A stretch of 5,674 nt of DNA from an uncultured Eubacteriales bacterium (lineage in GTDB: Bacteria; Bacillota; Clostridia; UBA1381; UBA9506). Below the pieces are notes generated by a model. It was not told where the DNA came from. It did not search any database and worked only from the letters and a program-made list of their open reading frames with translations. The stretch covers positions 1-5,674 of the forward strand of contig CABSKZ010000195.1 in the NCBI GenBank assembly GCA_902478395.1, given 5' to 3'. The position numbers and the translations under genes are program-made. Shown piece by piece: positions 1 to 4,595 of the stretch (the stretch's first letter is position 1; every line of letters begins with the position of its first letter).

Positions 1-12
1 GCATAGGGGCTG

Positions 13-35
13 GCCGGCATCAACTGCAAACCGGC
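13..35 (-). other. Small hairpin downstream of the rplJ-leader terminator
   Basis: Read on the minus strand, GCCGG (31-35) can pair with CCGGC (13-17) around a 13-nt loop. It lies beyond the leader terminator, so only read-through transcripts would contain it. No U-tract follows, so it is not a terminator. It could be part of the rplJ 5' untranslated region that shapes ribosome access, but the rplJ start is outside the window and this cannot be judged. Confidence 0.35.
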
Positions 36-46
36 ACGTTTTCAAC

Positions 47-81
47 AAAAAAGCTTTTCTCCGCAAACGAAGAAAAGCTTT
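47..81 (-). terminator. Intrinsic terminator (attenuator) in the rplJ leader
   Basis: On the minus strand an 11-bp perfect stem, AAAGCTTTTCT (71-81) with AGAAAAGCTTT (50-60), encloses a 10-nt loop. The 3' end of the stem runs into an unbroken T6 (47-52). This is a textbook intrinsic terminator. It lies about 105 nt after the predicted transcription start and directly downstream of an L10 aptamer, not behind a gene. That position makes it a leader attenuator rather than an end-of-operon terminator. By analogy with Firmicutes L10 leaders, L10-L12 binding upstream would favour this hairpin and reduce rplJ-rplL expression. Confidence 0.85.
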
Positions 82-89
82 ATCATCAT

Positions 90-112
90 AAAATCATATC
101 AAGGCTGATTTT
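90..112 (-). promoter_or_regulatory. Stem between L10 aptamer and terminator
   Basis: AAAATCA (106-112 read on the minus strand) pairs with TGATTTT (90-96) in a 7-bp AT-rich stem with a 9-nt loop. It sits exactly between the aptamer and the terminator stem. It could be a spacer hairpin or part of an antiterminator that competes with the terminator. I could not identify a long, obvious antiterminator pairing by eye, so the role is inferred from position only. Confidence 0.4.
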
Positions 113-118
113 GGCTTT

Positions 119-170
119 CCTCGGCTGGCGGTACACCCATTAAACCAGAAAAGGTGCCAGCTGTCTGCGG
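119..170 (-). ncRNA. L10 leader aptamer upstream of rplJ
   Basis: The minus-strand RNA contains CCGCAGACAGCUGGC, ACC, GGGUGUACC and GCCAGCCGAGG in that order. GCUGGC pairs with GCCAGC (6 bp), and an inner CACC pairs with GGGUG. The ACAGC at the start and the CCGAGG after the closing stem match the conserved parts of the L10 leader RNA family as I remember it. That family binds the L10-L12 complex upstream of rplJ-rplL. Its place after a consensus promoter, before an intrinsic terminator and downstream of rplK-rplA agrees. The window ends before rplJ, so the regulated gene is inferred from conserved gene order. Confidence 0.85.
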
Positions 171-191
171 AAATTATTAAATTCGTATGCC

Positions 192-220
192 ATTATAGCA
201 TGGCACAACCAATTTGTCAA
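192..220 (-). promoter_or_regulatory. Consensus SigA promoter for rplJ (leader)
   Basis: On the minus strand TTGACA (215-220) and TATAAT (192-197) are separated by exactly 17 nt, so both hexamers and the spacing match the vegetative sigma factor consensus perfectly. Transcription should start near position 186, giving a leader that carries the L10 aptamer and terminator. The promoter starts 31 nt beyond the rplA stop. I see no hairpin terminator between rplA and this promoter, so rplK-rplA transcripts may read through into the rplJ unit. A 6-bp inverted repeat overlaps the -10 box. Confidence 0.92.
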
Positions 221-251
221 GCTTTTTATTTTAAATAACGCCAGACAAGGA

Positions 252-947
252 TTAGTCAGCTACTTTTGCAGGATTTACTTTTATGCCCGGGCCCATGGTG
301 GAAGCAACCACGCAGCTTCTCATATACTGGCCTTTTGCTGCGGACGGCTTCGCTTTTACGATAGCGCCCAGCAAGGTTTTAAAATTATCCTGTAATTTTT
401 CCACGCCGAAGGAAACCTTTCCAATCGGGCAGTGGATGATGTTGGTTTTATCCAGACGGTACTCAATCTTACCAGATTTAATTTCATTCACTGCTTTGGT
501 AACGTCCATCGTAACGGTTCCCGCTTTCGGACTCGGCATTAAACCCTTCGGGCCGAGCACTTTACCCAAACGGCCGACAACGCCCATCATATCAGGGGTT
601 GCAACAACGACGTCGTATTCAAACCAGTTCTCGTTCTGGATTTTCGGAATCAATTCCTCAGCGCCGACAAAATCAGCTCCGGCAGCTTCTGCCTCCGTTG
701 CCTTTTCGCCCTTTGCAAAAACCAAGACGCGCGCAGTTTTACCGGTTCCGTGCGGAAGCACGATAGCGCCTCTGACCTGCTGGTCCGCATGTCTTGAGTC
801 AACCCCCAGCTTCACATGGACTTCAACGGTCTCGTCAAACTTCGCTTTGGAAGTTTTCACAACCAGATCCAGCGCTTCTGCAGGGTCGTAAAGGGCAAGC
901 TTGTCTACGAGCTTAGCACTTTCCTTATATTTCTTTCCTCTAAACAT
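252..947 (-). CDS. rplA: 50S ribosomal protein L1
   Basis: L1 forms the mobile L1 stalk of the large subunit next to the E site and, in many bacteria, represses its own mRNA. The 231-residue product has the family's usual length and start (MFRGKKYKES). It contains the L1 signature around residues 122-145, including GRLGKVLGPKGLMPSPK, and a conserved C-terminal end (SSTMGPG-like, here ASTMGPGIKV). The reading frame stays open for 16 codons upstream. I chose the ATG at 947 because AAGGAGG (954-960) lies 6 nt before it and homologues start here. The gene follows rplK by 66 nt. The spacer holds a compact copy of the putative L1 RNA site ending 2 nt before the Shine-Dalgarno, so negative feedback by L1 on its own translation is likely (inference). 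Confidence 0.97.
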   Translation of the reverse strand: MFRGKKYKESAKLVDKLALYDPAEALDLVVKTSKAKFDETVEVHVKLGVDSRHADQQVRGAIVLPHGTGKTARVLVFAKGEKATEAEAAGADFVGAEELIPKIQNENWFEYDVVVATPDMMGVVGRLGKVLGPKGLMPSPKAGTVTMDVTKAVNEIKSGKIEYRLDKTNIIHCPIGKVSFGVEKLQDNFKTLLGAIVKAKPSAAKGQYMRSCVVASTMGPGIKVNPAKVAD

Positions 948-962
948 AATGTTCCTCCTTCT

Positions 963-991
963 GTGGTTCGATAGAGCGTTCGCTCTCCCAC
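963..991 (-). promoter_or_regulatory. Putative L1-binding operator before rplA (23S rRNA mimic)
   Basis: The minus-strand RNA reads GUGGGA, then a hairpin GAGC-GAAC-GCUC, then UAUCGAACCAC. The ends GUGG and CCAC close the element. This repeats the architecture seen before rplK and in the L1-stalk base of 23S rRNA (GUGGGAG, hairpin, ACCAC). The element ends only 2 nt before the rplA Shine-Dalgarno (954-960), so a bound L1 would obstruct initiation. An alternative fold pairs TTCGAT (1001-1006) with ATCGAA (967-972) and would break the closing stem. That L1 mRNA operators mimic rRNA is established for E. coli and archaea; the assignment here is inference from sequence. Confidence 0.7.
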
Positions 992-1013
992 TCAATTCAA
1001 ATCGAAATCAGGA

Positions 1014-1439
1014 TTAGTCCTCTACGACAATACCCATGCTTCTCGCGGTTCCGGCAATCATGCTCATTGCCGCTTCAATAGACGCAGCGTTCAAGTCGGG
1101 CATTTTCTGTTCCGCAATCTGTTTGATAACCTCTTTGGAAACAGTCGCAACCTTCGTCTTGTTCGGTACGCCGGAAGCCTTTTCGATTTTCGCAGCTTTC
1201 TTCAGCAGAACAGCCGCTGGCGGAGTCTTCGTTATGAATGAGAACGATCTGTCAGCATAAACAGTAATGACAACAGGGATGATAAGACCCGCATCCTTTG
1301 CTGTCTTCTCATTGAACTCCTTGGTGAACTGCACAATGTTCACGCCGTGCTGACCCAGTGCAGGACCAACTGGCGGTGCAGGTGTCGCTTTACCCGCCGG
1401 AATTTGCAGTTTGATGTAACCAGTAATTTTTTGAGCCAT
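1014..1439 (-). CDS. rplK: 50S ribosomal protein L11
   Basis: L11 binds the GTPase-associated region of 23S rRNA at the base of the L7/L12 stalk and affects factor binding and, in many bacteria, RelA activation. The product has 141 residues, the standard length. The N-terminal domain shows the proline-rich linker and signature (KLQIPAGKATPAPPVGPALG, residues 10-29, then QHGVNI). The C-terminal RNA-binding domain contains KTPPAAVLLKKAA (71-83) and ends MIAGTARSMGIVVED. The frame is open 7 codons further up, but the ATG at 1439 matches the family start MAQKITGYIK and has AGGAGGT (1447-1453) 7 nt ahead. It lies 180 nt after nusG, beyond a run of hairpins, and 66 nt before rplA. Confidence 0.97.
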   Translation of the reverse strand: MAQKITGYIKLQIPAGKATPAPPVGPALGQHGVNIVQFTKEFNEKTAKDAGLIIPVVITVYADRSFSFITKTPPAAVLLKKAAKIEKASGVPNKTKVATVSKEVIKQIAEQKMPDLNAASIEAAMSMIAGTARSMGIVVED

Positions 1440-1463
1440 GGTAAGCACCTCCTCTTTCACAAT

Positions 1464-1497
1464 GTGGTATTGGCGAACGGACCTTCCGTCCTCCCAC
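1464..1497 (-). promoter_or_regulatory. Putative L1-binding operator before rplK (23S rRNA mimic)
   Basis: The minus-strand RNA reads GUGGGA, a hairpin GGAC-GGAAG-GUCC, then GUUCGCCAAUACCAC. The ends GUGG and CCAC pair. As I recall it, the E. coli 23S L1-stalk base reads GUGGGA-GGCU, an apical helix, AGCC, then GACCUUGAAAUACCAC. The flanking boxes GUGGGA and AAUACCAC are thus identical, with a similar spacing (15 versus 16 nt after the inner helix). It ends about 10 nt before the rplK Shine-Dalgarno. The obvious reading is an operator where surplus L1 represses the rplK-rplA message. An alternative inner pairing ACGGA/UCCGU (5 bp) is also possible. Confidence 0.8.
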
Positions 1498-1499
1498 TC

Positions 1500-1620
1500 G
1501 CGGCAAATGCCGCCCTCCGGAACATCCGGAGCGGGCGCCGTCTAAAACGGCGCATCTATAATAAACCGGCGCAAACTACAGCCGGGTTTATTATCAAAAT
1601 CATGTCCGGGCTGCGGACAT
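1500..1620 (-). repeat. Tandem array of five hairpins in the nusG-rplK spacer
   Basis: Five inverted repeats follow each other between the nusG stop and the L1-like element. In transcription order they are: ATGTCCG/CGGACAT (1602-1620, 5-nt loop); a 13-bp stem with one bulged C (1558-1594, 10-nt loop); GCGCCGT/ACGGCGC (1535-1553, loop 5); CTCCGGA/TCCGGAG (1515-1531, loop 3); and GCGGCA/TGCCGC (1500-1513). The arms differ in sequence, so these are not copies of one repeat. None is followed by a clear U-tract, so they are not standard terminators. They might stabilise or process the message, or separate nusG from rplK expression. No convincing promoter was seen in the spacer. Confidence 0.8.
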
Positions 1621-2141
1621 TAATGCAGGACCTCAATCTGGGAAAATTCAAGCTCGACAGGAGTTTCCCGTCCAAACATGGACACGACAACACGTACGAG
1701 CTGTTTCTCCATATCAATCTCCTTGACGACGCCGACAAAATCAGCAAGCGGCCCTTCGCATACGCGCACACTGTCGCCGACAGCAAAGTCAATCGTAACC
1801 GATTTGCGCTCGATGCCCATGGAATAGACCTCATCCTCCGTCAGCGGTACGGGCTTGGAGCCGGGGCCGACGAAGCCAGTGACACCACGGGTGTTGCGGA
1901 TGACATACCAGCTTTCATCCGTCATAATCATTTTTACCATGACGTAGCCGGGGAACACTTTGCGCATAACGGCCTTCTGTTCGTTATTCTTTTGTTCGAG
2001 GACTTCTTCCATCGGGACGCGGATATCGAGAATCTGGTCTTCTAAACCGCGGTTTTCGACGGATTTCTCCAAATTAGCCTGCACTTTTTTTTCATATCCC
2101 GAAAAGGTATGAATCACATACCATTTAGCGTCTTCAGCCAT
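1620..2141 (-). CDS. nusG: Transcription termination/antitermination factor NusG
   Basis: NusG binds RNA polymerase across the clamp and modulates pausing, Rho-dependent termination and coupling to ribosomes. The 173-residue product has the NGN domain (roughly 5-110) with the family start KWYVIHTFSGYEKKV, the VFPGYV motif (62-67) and WYVIRNTRGVTGFVG (78-92). A KOW domain follows (about 118-170) with FAVGDSVRV, PLADFVGVV and MFGRETPVEL. The start at 2141 is set by homology (MAEDAKWYVI). The nearest Shine-Dalgarno-like AGGAGAGG lies about 21 nt upstream, which is unusually far. It follows secE by 58 nt, the classic secE-nusG pair. The stop codon touches the first hairpin of the downstream array. 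Confidence 0.97.
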   Translation of the reverse strand: MAEDAKWYVIHTFSGYEKKVQANLEKSVENRGLEDQILDIRVPMEEVLEQKNNEQKAVMRKVFPGYVMVKMIMTDESWYVIRNTRGVTGFVGPGSKPVPLTEDEVYSMGIERKSVTIDFAVGDSVRVCEGPLADFVGVVKEIDMEKQLVRVVVSMFGRETPVELEFSQIEVLH

Positions 2142-2199
2142 AAGTTTTAAAGAAGCAACAGCCTCTCCTGCCCCCTTTTAAAATAGAATTACAAGCTGC

Positions 2200-2424
2200 T
2201 TATTTCAGCAGATTCGTAACGAGGAACTGAAAGCCCAAATCGAGCAGCGCAACAACGGCACCGACTAAAATGATAGCGGTGATAACGACGCCTGTATTGT
2301 TCCTGACGGTTTTAAAAGTTGGCCATACCACTTTCTTAAGCTCTGCTTTAAGTTCGCGGAACCATGTGGCAATCGCTCTGCCGGCACGTTTAAAAAAGTT
2401 TTCTTTTTTAACTGTCTCAGCCAT
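2200..2424 (-). CDS. secE: Preprotein translocase subunit SecE
   Basis: SecE clamps the two halves of the SecY channel in the membrane. The 74-residue product is of the short, single-spanning Gram-positive type. It has an amphipathic cytoplasmic helix with the conserved stretch FRELKAELKKVVWPT (residues 22-36). One hydrophobic membrane segment follows (about 45-69), and the protein ends in NLLK. A GTG at 2433 would add three residues, but the Shine-Dalgarno AAGGA (2435-2439) nearly abuts it, whereas it stands 10 nt before the ATG at 2424. I therefore chose the ATG. It lies 49 nt after rpmG and 58 nt before nusG. Confidence 0.95.
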   Translation of the reverse strand: MAETVKKENFFKRAGRAIATWFRELKAELKKVVWPTFKTVRNNTGVVITAIILVGAVVALLDLGFQFLVTNLLK

Positions 2425-2473
2425 TTTATCCACATCCTTAATACGTAATAGTGAGGATTCAAGAAACGCCTAA

Positions 2474-2623
2474 TTATTTTGTTTCTTTATGCAGAGTATG
2501 TTTTTTGCAGAACCGGCAATATTTGCTCATTTCGATTCTGTCCGGGTCATTTTTCTTGTTTTTCATTGTGTCATAATTTCTCTGCTTACATTCTGAACAC
2601 GCGAGCGTAATCTTTGTTCTCAT
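2474..2623 (-). CDS. rpmG: 50S ribosomal protein L33 (zinc-ribbon type)
   Basis: L33 is a small large-subunit protein near the E site. I translated this short gene by eye. The product has 49 residues, starts MRTKITLACSEC and ends HTLHKETK, the normal length for bacterial L33. Four cysteines at 9, 12, 36 and 39 form two CxxC pairs (CSEC and CRFC), so it is the zinc-binding paralogue type rather than the cysteine-free one. NYDTMKNKKN and MSKYC match the family. AAGGAGGT (2631-2638) lies 7 nt before the ATG, an excellent ribosome site. It is the first gene of the rpmG-secE-nusG unit and lies about 110 nt after a good promoter. Confidence 0.95.
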   Translation of the reverse strand: MRTKITLACSECKQRNYDTMKNKKNDPDRIEMSKYCRFCKKHTLHKETK

Positions 2624-2739
2624 GGAAAGCACCTCCTTATTTGTTTCACCAAAAATTTGCGGATTATGTGCCCTTTTTCATGCGTTTGGAAATTTTTCCG
2701 AGCAAAAAAAAAGAACCCCACCTACTAAAGGTACACTTT
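2624..2739 (-). other. 5' leader of the rpmG-secE-nusG unit
   Basis: This noncoding stretch runs from the predicted transcription start (about 2733) to the rpmG start. The RNA begins with a possible small hairpin, ACCU-UUAGU-AGGU, then GGGG and an unbroken run of nine U (2704-2712). A weak GGAAA/TTTCC inverted repeat follows (2688-2699). The initial stem has only 4 bp and is separated from the U-run by about 7 nt, so a terminator is not well supported. No known riboswitch or ribosomal-protein leader was recognised. Confidence 0.4.
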
Positions 2740-2768
2740 AATATACCATATGTTTCATGTTTCGTCAA
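2740..2768 (-). promoter_or_regulatory. SigA-type promoter for rpmG-secE-nusG
   Basis: On the minus strand TTGACG (2763-2768, five of six consensus bases) and TATATT (2740-2745, five of six) are separated by exactly 17 nt. Transcription should start near 2733. The promoter sits between murB, which ends at 2849, and rpmG, which starts at 2623. It thus separates the hprK-PHP-murB operon from the ribosomal/secretion unit. It probably also supplies rplK-rplA, for which I see no separate promoter in the nusG-rplK spacer. Confidence 0.85.
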
Positions 2769-2842
2769 GGGGTATTTTCAAAATTTTTCAGTTTCTTGCC
2801 GATTCCTATTATAAATGCGTTTCAGCATACACTACCGCCCAA

Positions 2843-2860
2843 GGGGAGTTAAAACTCCCC
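2843..2860 (-). terminator. Weak hairpin at the end of murB
   Basis: GGGGAGTT and AACTCCCC form a perfect 8-bp inverted repeat separated by only 2 nt, which in practice gives a 6 to 7-bp GC-rich stem. It overlaps the last codons and the stop of murB. On the minus strand it is followed by TTGGGCGG, not a U-tract, so it is at best a weak or Rho-assisted terminator or a 3'-end stabiliser. A promoter for the next unit starts about 75 nt further on. Confidence 0.4.
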
Positions 2861-3760
2861 GACTCTTTTCACTTCTGTTTGAAGCGCAACGCCGAATTTT
2901 TCAAGCACCGTATTCTGAATGTGTGTAATCAGGTTCCAGACATCATCCGCAGTAGCCTCTCCTGCGTTAATCACAAATCCCGCATGCTTGTCAGAAACCC
3001 GTGCCCCGCCTATTTGGCACCCCTGCAGGCCCGCATCCTGAATCAGCTTTCCCGCGAAATACCCCTCTGGGCGTTTAAAGGTGCTTCCTGCGCTGGGAAA
3101 CTCCAACGGCTGCTTCTCCCGGCGGCGGCCGTTAAAATCACGCATCTTTTCAGCAATCTGTTCCCGGCTCCCCCGCTGGCATTTGCAGCATGTGCGGACA
3201 ATGTATTTTCCGCCCTCCGCAAAAACGCTGCTCCGGTATCCAAACATGTGAGCTGCGCCTTCCACGAAGCACAGCTTTCCTGTGCTGTCAATATAATCGG
3301 TCCGGGTAACAACGTCTTTCATCTCGCCGCCATAGGCGCCCGCGTTCATATAAACCGCGCCGCCGACCAGCCCCGGAATTCCGCTGGAAAACTCCAGCCC
3401 CGCCAGATTGTGATCTAGCGCAAAGTTTGCCAGCTTGGCAAGCAGCGTTCCCGCACCGGCTGTAATCGCGTCCCCGTCCGCTTCAAGAAAATCCAGCGTT
3501 TTTCCGGTCTTAATCACGGCGCCGCGGATGCCCTTGTCCCCAACCAACAAATTGGAGCCTGCGCCCATCACCAAAAACGGCGTTTTGGTTTCCCCGCAAA
3601 GACGGATGAGTTCCGCAAAGGCATCAATGCTTTGCGGTTCGATAAATATGTCTGCCGGCCCTCCAATTTGAAAGGACGTATGATTTTTCATTGGTTCATC
3701 AAACAAAACCGCATCCTGCTGGATTTCGCGCAGGCCATTCAAAAAGGTCCGGTTCAGCAA
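2849..3760 (-). CDS. murB: UDP-N-acetylenolpyruvoylglucosamine reductase MurB
   Basis: MurB is the cytoplasmic FAD enzyme that reduces UDP-GlcNAc-enolpyruvate to UDP-MurNAc with NADPH, the second committed step of peptidoglycan synthesis. From the chosen start it has 303 residues, normal for type II MurB. Visible motifs are HTSFQIGGPAD (27-37), the FAD-binding GAGSNLLVGD (66-75), SSGIPGLVGGAVYMNAGAYG (125-144), YRSS (175-178), PSAGSTFKRPEGYFAGKLI (222-240) with the catalytic serine at 226, and a C-terminal glutamate at 296 in QTEVKRVG. A GTG at 3769 overlaps the Shine-Dalgarno AGGAG (3769-3773). The TTG at 3760 stands 8 nt after it and is preferred. A cysteine cluster, CCKC at 191-194, is atypical. 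It starts 23 nt after the PHP gene, suggesting co-transcription. Confidence 0.93.
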   Translation of the reverse strand: MLNRTFLNGLREIQQDAVLFDEPMKNHTSFQIGGPADIFIEPQSIDAFAELIRLCGETKTPFLVMGAGSNLLVGDKGIRGAVIKTGKTLDFLEADGDAITAGAGTLLAKLANFALDHNLAGLEFSSGIPGLVGGAVYMNAGAYGGEMKDVVTRTDYIDSTGKLCFVEGAAHMFGYRSSVFAEGGKYIVRTCCKCQRGSREQIAEKMRDFNGRRREKQPLEFPSAGSTFKRPEGYFAGKLIQDAGLQGCQIGGARVSDKHAGFVINAGEATADDVWNLITHIQNTVLEKFGVALQTEVKRVGEF

Positions 3761-3768
3761 ACAAATCA

Positions 3769-3773
3769 CTCCT
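3769..3773 (-). promoter_or_regulatory. Shine-Dalgarno that sets the murB start
   Basis: The minus-strand AGGAG here is the only good ribosome site before murB. It overlaps the in-frame GTG at 3769 by one base, which rules that codon out as its partner. It is 8 nt from an in-frame TTG at 3760, the likely start. Confidence 0.65.
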
Positions 3774-3783
3774 GATAATGTAG

Positions 3784-4533
3784 TTATACGCCGGGGCGGG
3801 TACTTTCAAATTTATTGCGGTCCAGCCCCTTCCGCCGGCAAAGATATTGCAAAAACTTTTCCGCGCTGGTATTCATCACAATGCTTTCATCAATTCCAAT
3901 CTCATCGACAGCCGCAAGCGCATCTTCAAAATTACCAAGCTCGTAAATACTGTGCGCATCGGAGCTGATCACGATTTTCACCCCCAGCTCCATACACCGC
4001 CGGGCAATTCTTTTGCAGTTTTCGATATTCTTTTTCCGGACGGAAAAGGTGTGGCTGTTAATCTCCACAATCTTGTCGTATTCCTTGGCAACGCCAAGCA
4101 CACGATCGATATCAAACGCATAGTCCGGCCAGCCGCAGTGCCCCAAAATATCCACATACGGATTGCGCATGACCTCCATATAGGTCCGGGTGTGGTCTTC
4201 CAGCGTCCCCGGAGACAGTGCAACCGGATGAACGCTCGCGATGACAACATCCATCTGCTTAAGCACAGCTTCCGGCATATCGAGTGCGCCATTCATATCA
4301 ATTATATTCGCCTCAACACCGCGTAATACATAAATTCCGTCAATTTTTCTTGGAACTGCCTTTAGGTTGGCGAAATGCCAGAGGTGCGGCGAGTCGGGCA
4401 TATATGGGGCGTGATCGGTAATCGCGATCAGCTGTGTACCCTGGCGTTTGCACTCTGACACCATTTCGGTTATCGTATTGTAGGCATGTGCGCACGCGTT
4501 CGTATGCGTGTGGGTTTCCGCGAGTATTTTCAT
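3784..4533 (-). CDS. PHP-domain phosphatase/hydrolase, YcdX-like
   Basis: The 249-residue product is a complete PHP-fold metal-dependent phosphoesterase of the YcdX type. Metal-ligand motifs appear in order: THTHTN with H8 and H10, H16, ITDH with D40 and H41, GVEANI with E74, ASVH with H102, GHCGWPDY with H132, and SSDAH with D192 and H194. This trinuclear-site set is complete, so the enzyme should be active. The substrate cannot be told from sequence; relatives include YcdX, histidinol phosphatase and polymerase PHP domains. There is no signal peptide or membrane segment, so it acts in the cytoplasm. The ATG at 4533 has only a weak ribosome site (GGAG 14 nt or GGAA 8 nt upstream). It lies between hprK (62 nt) and murB (23 nt), pointing to an operon. 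Confidence 0.9.
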   Translation of the reverse strand: MKILAETHTHTNACAHAYNTITEMVSECKRQGTQLIAITDHAPYMPDSPHLWHFANLKAVPRKIDGIYVLRGVEANIIDMNGALDMPEAVLKQMDVVIASVHPVALSPGTLEDHTRTYMEVMRNPYVDILGHCGWPDYAFDIDRVLGVAKEYDKIVEINSHTFSVRKKNIENCKRIARRCMELGVKIVISSDAHSIYELGNFEDALAAVDEIGIDESIVMNTSAEKFLQYLCRRKGLDRNKFESTRPGV

Positions 4534-4595
4534 AGAAAAGGTTCCATCTCCAAACTATAAATTCAATTTCAACAAATGCGGGAAAAACGGCGCCG

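Noticed and set aside
283..891. 202-codon open frame on the plus strand
   Set aside because: It is antisense to rplA, has no ribosome site and no recognisable family; the overlap is explained by codon use of rplA.
1347..2045. 232-codon open frame on the plus strand over rplK, the spacer and nusG
   Set aside because: It is antisense to two certain genes, runs through the hairpin array, and its predicted protein is low in any motif.
2808..2813. Second TATAAT upstream of rpmG
   Set aside because: At 16 to 17 nt spacing there is no -35-like hexamer (GGTAGT or GTAGTG), and the promoter at 2740-2768 is much better.
3177..3199. Possible compensated frameshift in murB
   Set aside because: Neither alternative frame restores a better MurB strand, and the in-frame KCQRGS fits the expected KLQRGS with a single changed residue.
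2750..3418. 222-codon plus-strand frame opposite murB
   Set aside because: It is a shadow of murB; no promoter or Shine-Dalgarno and no protein family features.
3847..4326. 159-codon plus-strand frame opposite the PHP gene
   Set aside because: It is antisense to a gene with all metal-binding motifs intact, with no initiation signals.
4531..4548. Five-codon ORF (ATGGAACCTTTTCTATGA) overlapping the PHP start
   Set aside because: Its stop overlaps the PHP ATG in a coupling-like way, but its Shine-Dalgarno would be only 1 to 2 nt away, too close to work. It could be chance.
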